Positions 17,634 through 26,423 of a DNA stretch of 64,000 nucleotides are shown piece by piece; position 1 is the first letter of the stretch, and every line of letters starts with the position of its first letter. A program made the position numbers and the translations under genes. Under the pieces are notes generated by a model. It searched no databases and was not told where the DNA came from. It saw nothing but the letters and a program-made list of their open reading frames with translations. This DNA is from Pseudogemmobacter bohemicus (lineage in GTDB: Bacteria > Pseudomonadota > Alphaproteobacteria > Rhodobacterales > Rhodobacteraceae): positions 698,413 through 762,412 of the forward strand of contig NZ_QNHG01000003.1 in NCBI RefSeq assembly GCF_003290025.1. The letters are read 5' to 3'.

Positions 17634-18287
17634 TCAGGGCAACAGCGCGCGGACCAGTGCCATGCAGCCCGCCAGCCCGTTGCGCAGACCCGCCTTGTCG
17701 CGCCGGCGCATCCAGTCGAGCCAGAGCCCGTCCAGCGTCGCCATCAGCGTATCGGTCAGAACCGGCACCTGCGTGCGGCGCGCGGCATCATCGCCCGCAA
17801 CGGCCAGCAGATGCGTCTCCAGATCGCTGCGGTAATGCGCGTAAAGCCCGGATTCGGTGGCCGCGATCACCTCGGATGTCAGCGCCGCCGACCAGAGGTC
17901 GATCCGCAGCCGCAAATGCCCGGGATCCAGGAATTCGGCGGTGAAAGCGGCCCGCAGAAAGGCCTCAAGCCGCGCCAGTGGCGGCGCGTCGGCGGCATCG
18001 GAGCTTGCGGTACTCTCGCGCAACCGGCCAGAGAGACGGCGATAGGTTTCCGAAAGGACCTCATCCATCCCGTTGAAATTATAGGTGATATGGCCCAGCG
18101 AAAAGCCCGCCTCTGCCGCGACCTTGCGCGCGGTCAGGCCCGAATAGCCCTCCTGACGCAACACGCGTTCGGTTGCCTGCAGGATCTCTTCGCGCCGGTT
18201 GATATTGGCCTCGCTCAGTTTGCGCGGCGCCTTTCTTGCCCGGGGTTTGTCCTCTGCACTCAAGGGGTCGCTCACTGAAATCACCAT
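17634..18287 (-). CDS. TetR/AcrR-family regulator, BetI-like
   Basis: 217 residues. An N-terminal helix-turn-helix (about 28-75: [20 protein letters not shown], then [18 protein letters not shown]) is followed by a BetI-type C-terminal ligand/dimer domain. It converges with the importer operon and starts 4 bases from a perfect palindrome at 18291-18307, indicating autoregulation. Its position suggests it senses the compound handled by the 12.4-17.6 kb operon, but the operon promoter carries a different palindrome, so control of that operon by this protein is only inferred. Confidence 0.88.
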   Translation of the reverse strand: MVISVSDPLSAEDKPRARKAPRKLSEANINRREEILQATERVLRQEGYSGLTARKVAAEAGFSLGHITYNFNGMDEVLSETYRRLSGRLRESTASSDAADAPPLARLEAFLRAAFTAEFLDPGHLRLRIDLWSAALTSEVIAATESGLYAHYRSDLETHLLAVAGDDAARRTQVPVLTDTLMATLDGLWLDWMRRRDKAGLRNGLAGCMALVRALLP

Positions 18288-18290
18288 ATC

Positions 18291-18307
18291 TATGCGGACA
18301 CCGCATA
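18291..18307. promoter_or_regulatory. Palindromic operator upstream of tetR
   Basis: TATGCGG-ACA-CCGCATA: perfect 7-bp arms around a 3-base centre, lying 3 bases upstream of the tetR start codon and within the 133-base gap to argB. The length and symmetry fit a TetR-family dimer site. It is the natural candidate for autorepression and may also influence argB. Confidence 0.7.
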
Positions 18308-18420
18308 CCCGTTGCGGGCGGTTCTGTCAAAACAGCGCCCAAACGGCGCCGGCAGGGATGCGCGGCGCTTGGCAAGCAGGCGCGAAAGTCCTATGGGGCA
18401 AAGGCAACCCGGAGGCCCTG

Positions 18421-19323
18421 ATGAAGCAGCAGACCCTGACCATGAAAGACGCCCAGAACACCGCGAAAATGCTGTCGGAAGCGTTGCCATATCTGCAGCG
18501 ATACGAGGATGCGGTGGTGGTGGTGAAATTCGGCGGCAATGCGATGGGCGATGATGAGGCCATGGCCGAATTCGCCCGCGATATCGTGCTGATGAAACAG
18601 GTCGGCGTACATCCGGTGGTGGTGCATGGCGGCGGGCCGATGATCAACGAGATGCTGACCAGGCTCGGCATCAAATCGGAATTCGTGCGCGGCAAAAGGG
18701 TGACCGACAAGGCGACGGTTGAGGTGGTCGAGATGATCCTTTCCGGCCTTGTGAATAAGCGCATCGTGCAGTCGATCATGGATGCGGGCGGTCGCGCGGT
18801 CGGGATTTCGGGCAAGGATGATGACCTGATGGTCTGCGAGGCCGATGATCCCGAACTGGGCTATGTCGGGCGTCCGGTCGAGATGAATGTCCAGGTGCTG
18901 CGCGATCTTTACTCGGCCGGGATCATCCCGGTGGTGGCGCCGGTGGCGACCGGCATGAAGGATAACGAGACCTTCAACGTGAACGGAGACACTGCGGCCG
19001 GCGCCATTGCCGGCGCGCTGCGGGCCGATCGCCTGCTTTTGCTGACGGATGTTGCGGGGGTGAAAGGGGCAGATGGCCAGGTGATGACCTCGCTCTCCCC
19101 CGAAGAGATCCGGCAGCTGACCGTCGATGGTGTGATCGCAGGCGGCATGATCCCGAAAACCGAGACCGCGCTGAAAGCCATTGATGAGGGCGTGCGGGCG
19201 GTAACCATCCTCGATGGCCGCATCCCGAATGCGGCGCTGCTGGAACTCTTCACCGATCACGGGGCAGGGAGCCAGATCCGCTCGACCGAGCCCCGTGTGA
19301 AACCGCGCGTGAAACGCGGGTGA
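18421..19323 (+). CDS. argB: N-acetylglutamate kinase
   Basis: Second step of arginine synthesis: phosphorylates N-acetyl-L-glutamate. ATG 18421 gives 300 residues. The amino-acid-kinase motifs [21 protein letters not shown] and [17 protein letters not shown] are intact. The arginine-sensing N-terminal helix ([16 protein letters not shown]) is present, so feedback inhibition by arginine is expected. An open frame extends upstream to 18199 but lacks family similarity. The tail carries an extra basic repeat ([10 protein letters not shown]). A palindromic repeat element follows. Confidence 0.96.
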   Translation: MKQQTLTMKDAQNTAKMLSEALPYLQRYEDAVVVVKFGGNAMGDDEAMAEFARDIVLMKQVGVHPVVVHGGGPMINEMLTRLGIKSEFVRGKRVTDKATVEVVEMILSGLVNKRIVQSIMDAGGRAVGISGKDDDLMVCEADDPELGYVGRPVEMNVQVLRDLYSAGIIPVVAPVATGMKDNETFNVNGDTAAGAIAGALRADRLLLLTDVAGVKGADGQVMTSLSPEEIRQLTVDGVIAGGMIPKTETALKAIDEGVRAVTILDGRIPNAALLELFTDHGAGSQIRSTEPRVKPRVKRG

Positions 19324-19344
19324 GCGGTCGCTTCCGGCATAGCG

Positions 19345-19437
19345 GGGAAGCCTCCGGCGGGAGTATTTAAGTCAAGAGGAATGCATATTCTTCCTCTTGA
19401 TGAAAATACTCCGGGGGTGCGGGGGCTGGCCCCCGCC
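19345..19437. repeat. Dispersed palindromic repeat, type A, complete
   Basis: Left arm CTCCGGCGGGAGTATTTAAG then TCAAGAGGAA, a short centre (TGCATATTC), and right arm TTCCTCTTGATG then AAAATACTCCGGGGG. A GGGGGCTGGCCCCC motif is attached at the right end. It lies between argB and the Fe-S protein gene. Related elements occur at 28650, 33261, 43146, 56234 and 59763. The long stem suggests a bidirectional terminator or a REP-like element. Confidence 0.8.
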
Positions 19438-19451
19438 TGGCAGGGCAGAAC

Positions 19452-20114
19452 ATGGCCGCGACGCCACTGAACAATGTGCAGGAGCTGGAGACGCGGCTCG
19501 CACCGCATTTCCTGACCATGCTTGGCGGTTTCAACCCGGCACCTGGCGAGGTGGGTTTTCCCAGGGGCACCCGGACGCTGTTGCTCATCGGCCCGCGCGA
19601 GCCGGGCTATTGGCAGCATCTGACGTCGCAACCCGAATGGGATGGACGACCCGATCCGGTTGATCGCTGGTCGCGCCGGGTGATCGGGCGGCTTGCCTGC
19701 GCTATCGGTGGGAAAGCGCTTTTTCCCTTTGGCGGGCCGCCCTGGCATCCGTTCTATGCCTGGGCCCTGCGCTCGGGGCGCGTCTGGGACAGTCCGGTGC
19801 GGCTGCTTGTGCATCAGGATCAGGGATTGCTGGTCAGCTTTCGCGGCGCATTGGCGCTGAAACAGCATCTGGAGGTCACGTCCGGGGTAAAGCCCTGCGA
19901 CAGTTGCGCGGCGCCCTGTCTGACCGCCTGTCCGGCCGGGGCGCTTGGGGGGCAGGGCTATGACGTGCCCGCCTGCCACGCTTTTCTTGATCAGCCCGGC
20001 GGCGCCGATTGCCTCAATTCCGGCTGCATCACGCGCCGCGCTTGCCCGTTGTCCTCTCGCTATGCAAGACTGCCGGAACATTCAGCCTATCATATGAGCC
20101 AGTTCCACAAATGA
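19452..20114 (+). CDS. Ferredoxin-like 4Fe-4S protein related to the QueG C-terminal region
   Basis: 220 residues. It has a cysteine cluster CDSCAAPCLTACP near 148-160 and further cysteines (PACHAF, DCLNSGC, RRACPLS), consistent with one or two 4Fe-4S clusters. The fold resembles the C-terminal half of epoxyqueuosine reductase, but the cobalamin-binding part is absent, so QueG activity should not be assumed. It is coupled to sixA by an ATGA overlap. Confidence 0.75.
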   Translation: MAATPLNNVQELETRLAPHFLTMLGGFNPAPGEVGFPRGTRTLLLIGPREPGYWQHLTSQPEWDGRPDPVDRWSRRVIGRLACAIGGKALFPFGGPPWHPFYAWALRSGRVWDSPVRLLVHQDQGLLVSFRGALALKQHLEVTSGVKPCDSCAAPCLTACPAGALGGQGYDVPACHAFLDQPGGADCLNSGCITRRACPLSSRYARLPEHSAYHMSQFHK

Positions 20115-20614
20115 AGCGTTTGATCCTTATCCGCCATGCCAAATCCAGCTGGGACGACCCGACCATGGCGGACCATGACCGGCCCCTGAATGACCGCGGC
20201 AAGGCGGCGGCGACGGATCTCGGGCTCTGGCTCGCCTCGCGCGGCTATGTGCCGGGCCAGGTGCTGTGCTCGGATGCACTCAGGACCTGGGAGACCTGGT
20301 CCGGGATCGCGCGCGAGCTGCCCGAAGGGCCGGAGCTGGAGCTGAAACCGACCCTCTACCATGCCGGGCCGGATGTGATGCTGACGGTGTTGCGCAAGGC
20401 GCAATCCGATTGCGTGATGATGCTGGGCCATAACCCGGGCATTGCGGAATTCGCCCATCGCCTGGTGGCGAAGACGCCGATTTCCTCGCAATTCACCCGC
20501 TATCCGACCGGCGCCACGCTGGTGGTGGATTTCGACAATGCCAGCTGGGCCGAGACCGGTTTCGGCCAGGGTATCACGGTCGATTTCATCGTGCCGCGCG
20601 AAATCGGCGGCTGA
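20111..20614 (+). CDS. SixA-like histidine phosphatase
   Basis: Small histidine-acid-type phosphatase, 167 residues from ATG 20111 (overlapping the preceding stop). The catalytic motif LIRHAKSSW is at about 5-14 and the second His lies in MLGHNPGIAEFA near 113. E. coli SixA dephosphorylates phosphohistidines (ArcB HPt, Npr); the target here is unknown. The only open question is the exact substrate class. Confidence 0.88.
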   Translation: MKRLILIRHAKSSWDDPTMADHDRPLNDRGKAAATDLGLWLASRGYVPGQVLCSDALRTWETWSGIARELPEGPELELKPTLYHAGPDVMLTVLRKAQSDCVMMLGHNPGIAEFAHRLVAKTPISSQFTRYPTGATLVVDFDNASWAETGFGQGITVDFIVPREIGG

Positions 20615-20693
20615 GGCCGCTTTGCGGGGCCTTGCCGCCCAGGCGACATGGGGCCAGTCCCGGCCCGGATATTGAGACATGACGGAGATCGCT

Positions 20694-21644
20694 ATGGAAC
20701 GGCGCGAAGCGGGCAAAAGCGGGCTGAGTTTCATGCCGCTGGTTTTTGGCGGCAATGTCTTTGGCTGGACCATTGACGAGGCGCAGTCCTTCCGCGTGCT
20801 GGATGCCTTTGTCGATCACGGTTTCGACGCCATCGACACAGCGGATGTCTATTCCTCCTGGAAGTCCGGCAATAAAGGCGGCGAATCGGAGACGATCATC
20901 GGCGCCTGGCTGCGGGCGCGGCCCGGAATGCGGCAGCGGGTGAAGATTTTCACCAAAGTCGGCTCGGATCTGGGGCAACCGGGGCAGAAGGGGCTTTCCT
21001 CGCGCTGGATCGTCGAGGCGGCGGAGAACTCGCTCAGGCGGCTGGGGATCGAGAGCATCGATCTCTATTTCTCGCATTGGCCCGATGCGGAGGCCCGCCA
21101 TGAGGATACGCTTGGCGCCTATGAGGCCCTGCTGAAAGCAGGCAAGATCAAGGCCATCGGTGCGTCGAATTACGACGCGACCCTGTTGACGGCGGCGCTG
21201 AAGGCGGCGGGCACGGCATTGCCGCGCTATCAGGTGATCCAGCCGGAATACAACCTTTACGACCGGGCCGAGTTCGAAGGCCCCTTGCGCGATCTCTGTC
21301 TTGCCGAAGGGATTGGCGTCGTCACCTATTTCAGCCTGGCGTCAGGGTTTCTCTCGGGCAAATACCGTTCGAAAGCCGATCTGGACAAATCGGCACGGGG
21401 AGATGCGGTTGAGAAATATCTTGACGCGAAGGGGATGCGGATCCTCGACGCGCTGGATGCGGTCGCCGCCGCCCATGGCGCGAAGCCGGCCGAGGTCGCG
21501 CTGGCATGGACCATGGCGCAGCCGGGGATAACCGCGCCGATTGCCTCGGCCACCACGCCGGACCAGGTTGCCAGCTTCGCCCGCGCGGGCTCATTGCGGT
21601 TGTCGGGTGAGGAGCTGACCGCGCTCACCGCCGCCAGTGACTGA
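20694..21644 (+). CDS. Aldo/keto reductase
   Basis: NAD(P)H-dependent carbonyl reductase with the (beta/alpha)8 AKR fold. Start ATG 20694 (316 residues) is preferred to ATG 20679 because GGAG is 7 bases ahead and the product opens MERREAGKSGLSF as in the family. The tetrad is visible: Asp and Tyr in DTADVYSS, Lys in IFTKVG, His in YFSHWPD. It is in the YajO/Tas-like group. Located between sixA and ffh, no clear operon partner; physiological substrate unknown. Confidence 0.92.
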   Translation: MERREAGKSGLSFMPLVFGGNVFGWTIDEAQSFRVLDAFVDHGFDAIDTADVYSSWKSGNKGGESETIIGAWLRARPGMRQRVKIFTKVGSDLGQPGQKGLSSRWIVEAAENSLRRLGIESIDLYFSHWPDAEARHEDTLGAYEALLKAGKIKAIGASNYDATLLTAALKAAGTALPRYQVIQPEYNLYDRAEFEGPLRDLCLAEGIGVVTYFSLASGFLSGKYRSKADLDKSARGDAVEKYLDAKGMRILDALDAVAAAHGAKPAEVALAWTMAQPGITAPIASATTPDQVASFARAGSLRLSGEELTALTAASD

Positions 21645-21873
21645 CGCCCGGAAACCTGCCCGGACTTGACTCTTCCCGCCGCTTTGCTTAACCCGCATGA
21701 GAATTCCCCGGAGGCCTGAGCTTCCGGTCCCTTGGGCATTGCCCGGGATCGCCATCCGTCAGCGCGTTTGCGCCCACGGGTGCGAAACCGCTTTGTCCGT
21801 ACCTGCCCCCTTATTGGGGTAAACCGCCCGCCGCCCCATATCGGGGCAAACCCGACCACGCGAGGAGCCGCGC

Positions 21874-23397
21874 ATGTTTGAGAGCCTTTCAGAACGCCTT
21901 GGCGGCGTCTTTGATCGCCTGACGAAACAGGGCGCGCTGACCGAGGCCGATGTCGTCTCGGCGATGCGCGAGGTGCGGATCGCGCTGCTCGAGGCGGATG
22001 TCTCGCTGCCGGTCGCGCGCGAATTCATCAAGCGGGTGCAGGAAAAGGCCACCGGCTCGGCAGTCACCAAGTCGATCACGCCCGGCCAGATGGTCGTCAA
22101 ATTCGTGCATGACGAGCTGGTACGGACGCTGCAGGGCGATGGCCCGGCGGATGCGCTGAAGATCGACAATTCCCCCGCGACGATCCTGATGGTGGGTCTG
22201 CAGGGCTCGGGCAAGACGACCACGACCGCAAAACTGGCAAAGCGTCTGAAAGACCGCAATGGCAAGCGGGTGCTGCTGGCGTCTCTGGACACGCAGCGCC
22301 CGGCCGCGATGGAACAGCTGGCGATTCTGGCCGGCCAGGTCGGTGTTGACAGCCTGCCCATCGTCAAAGGCGAGACGGCGGTTCAGATCGCGAAACGCGC
22401 GAAGACCCAGGCCAGCCTTGGCGGCTATGATGTGCTGTTCCTCGACACCGCAGGCCGGTTGCATATCGACGAAGTGCTGATGGATGAGGTCCAGGCGGTT
22501 CGCGATATCGCCGGGCCGCGCGAAGTGCTGCTGGTGGTTGACGGCCTCACCGGCCAGGACGCGGTCAATGTTGCCACCGAGTTCGACGGCAAGGTCGGCA
22601 TTTCCGGCGTCGTGCTGACCCGGATGGATGGTGATGGCCGTGGCGGTGCCGCGCTTTCGATGCGGGCGGTCACCGGCAAGCCGATCCGTTTCGTGGGTCT
22701 TGGCGAGAAGATGGACGCCATCGAGGTTTTTGATGCCGAGCGTGTTGCGGGCCGTATCCTCGGCATGGGCGACATCGTGGCGCTGGTCGAGCGCGCGCAG
22801 GAGACCTTCGAGGCCGAGCAGGCCGAACGGATGGCCAAGCGCTTCGCCAAGGGTCTGTTCAATATGAACGACCTGAAGATGCAGCTGGACCAGATGCTGA
22901 AAATGGGCGGCATGCAGGGGCTGATGGGAATGCTCCCGGGCATGGCAAAGCACCAGGCGGCAGCGGCTGAGGCCGGGCTGGACGATTCCATGCTGAAACG
23001 CCAGATCGCGCTGATCAACTCGATGACCAAAAAGGAACGCGCCAACCCGGATATGCTGCAGGCGAGCCGCAAGAAACGGATCGCGGCCGGCGCCGGGCTT
23101 GAGGTGCAGGACCTGAACCGTCTGCTGAAACAGCATAAGCAGATGGCCGATATGATGAAAAAGATGGGCAAGGGGGGCATGATGAAGAACATGATCAAGC
23201 AATTCCTTGGCAAGGGTGGCGGTATGCCCGACCCGTCGAAAATGTCGCCTGAACAACTGGCGGAACTTGCCAAAGGCGTGCAACAGGGCGCCGGTGGCAT
23301 GGGCGGTCTGCCTGGTCTTGGCGGCGGCTCGCTTCCGGGGATGCCGCGCGGCGTGACGCTGCCGGCGGGCCTGTCCGGGATGATGCGCAAGAAATGA
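21874..23397 (+). CDS. ffh: Signal recognition particle protein Ffh
   Basis: Binds 4.5S RNA and signal sequences of nascent membrane proteins and delivers them to FtsY. It has 507 residues in N, G and M domains. G-domain P-loop GLQGSGKTTTTAKLAKRL is at about 107-124 and DTAGRLHIDE near 190. The M domain is methionine-rich (KMQLDQMLKMGG, MADMMKKMGKGG) and ends in a glycine/proline tail. coq7 overlaps its stop by ATGA, beginning a chain of coupled genes. Confidence 0.98.
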   Translation: MFESLSERLGGVFDRLTKQGALTEADVVSAMREVRIALLEADVSLPVAREFIKRVQEKATGSAVTKSITPGQMVVKFVHDELVRTLQGDGPADALKIDNSPATILMVGLQGSGKTTTTAKLAKRLKDRNGKRVLLASLDTQRPAAMEQLAILAGQVGVDSLPIVKGETAVQIAKRAKTQASLGGYDVLFLDTAGRLHIDEVLMDEVQAVRDIAGPREVLLVVDGLTGQDAVNVATEFDGKVGISGVVLTRMDGDGRGGAALSMRAVTGKPIRFVGLGEKMDAIEVFDAERVAGRILGMGDIVALVERAQETFEAEQAERMAKRFAKGLFNMNDLKMQLDQMLKMGGMQGLMGMLPGMAKHQAAAAEAGLDDSMLKRQIALINSMTKKERANPDMLQASRKKRIAAGAGLEVQDLNRLLKQHKQMADMMKKMGKGGMMKNMIKQFLGKGGGMPDPSKMSPEQLAELAKGVQQGAGGMGGLPGLGGGSLPGMPRGVTLPAGLSGMMRKK

Positions 23398-23960
23398 CCC
23401 CGGCCGAGCGCCTCTCAGCGATCCGTATCGCCAGGGTCAATCACGCCGGTGAATACGGCGCGATCAGGATCTATGGCGCGCAGATTGCGATTTGCCGCCA
23501 TGTCTGGCCTTCGCTTGCAGACCAGCTGGCGGAGCTGAAGGCGCATGAGATCGAACATTGTGCGCTGTTCATCACAGCACTGCGCGAACGGGGCGGGCGT
23601 CCTTGCCGCGCGATGTATCTGTGGAGCATGGGCGGCTGGGCGCTTGGTGCGGCCTCGACCGTTTTGGGCCCGAACCTGATCTGGGCCTGCACTGAGGCGG
23701 TGGAGGACACCGTTCACCAGCATCTGACCGATCAACTGGCTTTTCTGCGCGCGCGCGACCCGGTATTGCATGATCTGATCGAAAGCATCCGCGCCGAGGA
23801 AGAGGGGCATCTTGATCTCGCCCGCCATCACAAGACCCGTGATACGCGGAGCAGCCGCGCCTTCCAGGCGCTGGTGCGTCACAGCGTCAACCTGGTGATC
23901 TGGCTCTCGACATGGGGAGAATCGTCGCGGATGCGTCGCGATCTGGAGGCGGCGGCATGA
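23394..23960 (+). CDS. coq7: Demethoxyubiquinone hydroxylase, Coq7-type
   Basis: Di-iron carboxylate enzyme that hydroxylates demethoxyubiquinone in ubiquinone synthesis. It has 188 residues. Two E-x-x-H iron motifs are seen, HEIEHC near 57 and EEEGHLDLA near 141, with further ligands in VNHAGEYGAIRIY and CTEAVEDTVHQH. It is translationally coupled to both ffh (ATGA) and the following acetyltransferase (ATGA). Confidence 0.93.
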   Translation: MTPAERLSAIRIARVNHAGEYGAIRIYGAQIAICRHVWPSLADQLAELKAHEIEHCALFITALRERGGRPCRAMYLWSMGGWALGAASTVLGPNLIWACTEAVEDTVHQHLTDQLAFLRARDPVLHDLIESIRAEEEGHLDLARHHKTRDTRSSRAFQALVRHSVNLVIWLSTWGESSRMRRDLEAAA

Positions 23961-24475
23961 GCTTTCCGATCCTCAATTCCGACCGCCTGATCCTGCGCGC
24001 GCCCGAAGCGGGCGATCTTGCGGCCTTCACCGCTTTTGCGGGGTCGGAGCGGACGCGGTTTGTCGGCGATGCGAAGACCCCGGCCCAGGCGGCTGAGAAA
24101 TTCGCCGCCATGATCGGCCAGTGGTATCTGCGCGGCTATGGCCGCTTCACCATTACCGGGCGCGAGAGCGGTGCGGCGCTTGGCCATGCCGGGCCGCTGC
24201 ATTTCGACACCAGCGCGCCGGTCGATCTGACCTGGTCGCTCTGGAGCGCGGGCTCCGAGGGCTGCGGCCTCGCATCCGAGGCGGTGCAGCTGGTCAGGGA
24301 CTGGATGGTGGCGGATGGGCGCTTTGCCTCGGCCGTGACCTCGATCCACCGCGACAACCATGCCTCGGCGGCGATTGCGCGGAAGATCGGTGGCGTCGCG
24401 ACGGCAGAGCCCTCGCCGCATCTGGCGGGTGCGGTTCTGTGGCATTTCCCGCTGCAGGCGGAGGGGACGGCATGA
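23957..24475 (+). CDS. GNAT-family N-acetyltransferase 1
   Basis: RimJ/RimL-like acetyltransferase of 172 residues; ATG 23957 overlaps the coq7 stop. It opens LNSDRLILRAPEAGDLAAF, typical of the family, and has the late motif TSIHRDNHASAAIARKIG that holds acetyl-CoA and the Asn/Arg pair. The next gene is a paralogue (shared WYLRGYGRF/WVLRGYGLF and RDNH motifs), so the two arose by tandem duplication. Substrate unknown. Confidence 0.88.
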   Translation: MSFPILNSDRLILRAPEAGDLAAFTAFAGSERTRFVGDAKTPAQAAEKFAAMIGQWYLRGYGRFTITGRESGAALGHAGPLHFDTSAPVDLTWSLWSAGSEGCGLASEAVQLVRDWMVADGRFASAVTSIHRDNHASAAIARKIGGVATAEPSPHLAGAVLWHFPLQAEGTA

Positions 24476-25026
24476 TCACCCTCGCCGGCGCCCCGGTCCT
24501 GACCACCCTGCGCCTGACACTGCGCGCCCCTGAAGAGCGCGATCTGCCCGGCTTCACCGCCTATATGGCCAGCCCTCGCGCGGCCTTCACCGGTGGTCCG
24601 GCCAGCGCGTCCGGCGCCTTCCAGACCTTTGCCACCGTCTGCGGCCACTGGGTTCTGCGCGGCTATGGGCTGTTTGCGGTTACCCTCACCGAAACCGGCG
24701 AGGCCATCGGCCTGGCCGGCCATCTGAACCCGCCCGCCTGGCCCGAGCCGGAACTGGCCTGGAATCTCTGGGACGCCGCGCATGAGGGCTATGGCTATGC
24801 GACCGAGGCGGCCTTCGCGATCCGCGACCATGCGGTCGCAAAGCTTGGCTGGTCCACCGCGATCAGCATGATCGCGCGCGACAATCACCGATCAATGGCG
24901 CTGGCCCGCCGCCTTGGTGCCGCGCCCGAGCGTGATGACGAGATTTTCGGCAAGCCGATGACGATCTGGCGCCATGCGCTGCAAAGCCCCCCGAAAACCG
25001 GCCCCGCAACCGGAGGAACGCCATGA
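24472..25026 (+). CDS. GNAT-family N-acetyltransferase 2
   Basis: 184 residues; paralogue of the preceding gene and coupled to it by ATGA. LTTLRLTLRAPEERDLPGF at the N-terminus and SMIARDNHRSMALARRLG near 140-158 are the GNAT landmarks. The C-terminus ends in a Pro/Gly-rich tail. Its stop overlaps the chorismate mutase start, continuing the ffh chain. Confidence 0.88.
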   Translation: MITLAGAPVLTTLRLTLRAPEERDLPGFTAYMASPRAAFTGGPASASGAFQTFATVCGHWVLRGYGLFAVTLTETGEAIGLAGHLNPPAWPEPELAWNLWDAAHEGYGYATEAAFAIRDHAVAKLGWSTAISMIARDNHRSMALARRLGAAPERDDEIFGKPMTIWRHALQSPPKTGPATGGTP

Positions 25027-25319
25027 GTGATCCCGTCGCCCGCGCGGCAGTGCTTTTGAAAGAGCATCGCGAGTCGATCGACCGGCTGGATGCGATCCTC
25101 GTCTATACCCTGGCCGAGCGGTTCAAGCATACGCAATCGGTTGGCCGGCTGAAGGCCGGGCATGACCTCCCCCCATCCGACCCCGCCCGCGAGGCGCGTC
25201 AGATCGAACGTCTGGAACGGCTTGCCGAAGAAGCAAAGCTGGATCCGGAATTCGCCAAGAAATTCCTGACCTTCATCATATCCGAAGTCATCAGGCATCA
25301 CGAGAAACTGCAGAAATGA
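25023..25319 (+). CDS. Chorismate mutase, AroQ class
   Basis: 98-residue all-helical protein of the AroQ family converting chorismate to prephenate for Phe and Tyr synthesis. Landmarks are HRESIDRLDAILVYTLAERF (active-site Arg and Leu-Val/Ile core), KHTQSVGRLKA with the catalytic Lys, and the helix FLTFIISEVIRHHEK. It lies between the GNAT pair and rpsP, 44 bases before the latter. Confidence 0.9.
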   Translation: MSDPVARAAVLLKEHRESIDRLDAILVYTLAERFKHTQSVGRLKAGHDLPPSDPAREARQIERLERLAEEAKLDPEFAKKFLTFIISEVIRHHEKLQK

Positions 25320-25363
25320 GCGGGCGATCCGCCCGCAACACAGCCATCTGAAGGAGAAAAACC

Positions 25364-25723
25364 ATGGCTATGAAAATCCGTCTCGCCCGTGGCGGTTCGA
25401 AAAAGCGTCCGTTCTACGCGATTGTCGCGTCGGATTCGCGCATGCCGCGCGATGGCCGCTTCATCGAGAAGCTGGGCACCTATAACCCGCTGCTGGCCAA
25501 AGACAACGAAGCCCGCGTCGTGCTCAATGTCGAGCGTATCCAGTACTGGCTGGGCCAGGGCGCCCAGGCGACCGACCGCGTTGCCCGTTTCCTGGAATCG
25601 GCTGGCCTGAAAGAGAAAGCCGTCCGCAACAACCCGAAATCGGCTGTTCCGGGCAAGGCCATGGCCGATCGCGCTGCCAAGAAAGCCGCCCGTTCGGAAG
25701 CCCCGGCTGCTGCGGAAGAGTGA
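25364..25723 (+). CDS. rpsP: 30S ribosomal protein S16
   Basis: Small-subunit assembly protein, 119 residues, starting [20 protein letters not shown]. The C-terminal 35 residues are an Ala/Lys-rich extension as in other alphaproteobacteria. A good ribosome site (GAAGGAGAAAAACC) precedes ATG. Forms rpsP-rimM-trmD-rplS, the standard order, interrupted here by a hypothetical membrane protein gene. Confidence 0.98.
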   Translation: MAMKIRLARGGSKKRPFYAIVASDSRMPRDGRFIEKLGTYNPLLAKDNEARVVLNVERIQYWLGQGAQATDRVARFLESAGLKEKAVRNNPKSAVPGKAMADRAAKKAARSEAPAAAEE

Positions 25724-25778
25724 TCATTTCGCGGATGGCCCGGCCAACGGGCCATCCGCATCAGGACTGGAGCGGGAT

Positions 25779-26285
25779 ATGTCGGACGAGCGGATCTGTG
25801 TCGGTTCCATCGCGGGTGCCTGGGGCATTCGCGGCGAGGTGCGGCTGAAAAGCTTTTGCGCCGAGCCGACCGATATCGCCTCATATGGTCCGCTTTTCAC
25901 CAAAGACGGTGGCCGCAGCTTTGCGGTGACCCTGACGCGACCGGTGGCCGGTGCGCTTGGGGCGCGGCTTTCGGGGGTTGCGACCAAGGAAGAGGCCGAT
26001 GCCCTGCGCGGCACCGAGCTTTATGTCGCGCGCGACCGCCTGCCGGCATTGCCCGATGATGAATTTTACCATGCCGATCTGATCGGGCTTGAGGTCCGCG
26101 ATACCGGCGGCGCCAGCCTTGGCACCGTGATCGCGGTGCATAATCACGGTGCGGGTGATCTGATCGAGATCCGCCTTGCCGCCAAACCGGCGCCGCTGCT
26201 GTTGCCTTTCACGCTTGCAACCGTGCCGACCGTCGATCTGGCGCGCGGGCTGCTGATCGCCGATCTGCCCGAGGGGCTGGACTGA
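25779..26285 (+). CDS. rimM: 16S rRNA processing protein RimM
   Basis: Chaperone for maturation of the 30S head, binding S19. It has 168 residues in two beta-barrel domains: ICVGSIAGAWGIRGEVRLKS at the start and the PRC-barrel with YHADLIGLEV and VIAVHNHGAGDLIEI. The stop codon sits inside the first, degenerate unit of a 13-base tandem repeat. Confidence 0.96.
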   Translation: MSDERICVGSIAGAWGIRGEVRLKSFCAEPTDIASYGPLFTKDGGRSFAVTLTRPVAGALGARLSGVATKEEADALRGTELYVARDRLPALPDDEFYHADLIGLEVRDTGGASLGTVIAVHNHGAGDLIEIRLAAKPAPLLLPFTLATVPTVDLARGLLIADLPEGLD

Positions 26286-26338
26286 AGGCCTGGACCGAGG
26301 GCCTGGACCGAGGGCCTGGACCGAGGGTCTGGGCTGAG
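26274..26338 (+). repeat. 13-base tandem repeat abutting the rimM stop
   Basis: Three exact copies of GGCCTGGACCGAG (26287-26325), one diverged copy after them (26326-26338) and one diverged copy before them that overlaps the end of rimM and contains its TGA. A 13-base unit changes frame, so expansion or contraction could move the end of RimM or of the transcript. Confidence 0.85.
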
Positions 26339-26401
26339 AGCCATCCGCTGCCGCCGACCCGCCAGACCAACGCCACAGGTGTGAAGGCATTTTCACCCCT
26401 G

Positions 26402-26423
26402 CCACAGGTTGCCTGTGGGTTTT
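26402..26423 (+). terminator. Terminator after rpsP-rimM
   Basis: CCACAGG-TTG-CCTGTGG followed by GTTTT. A smaller hairpin (GTGAA...TTCAC) precedes it at about 26380-26395. Apart from these and the tandem repeat, the 373 bases between rimM and the next gene show no coding signal. Confidence 0.7.
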
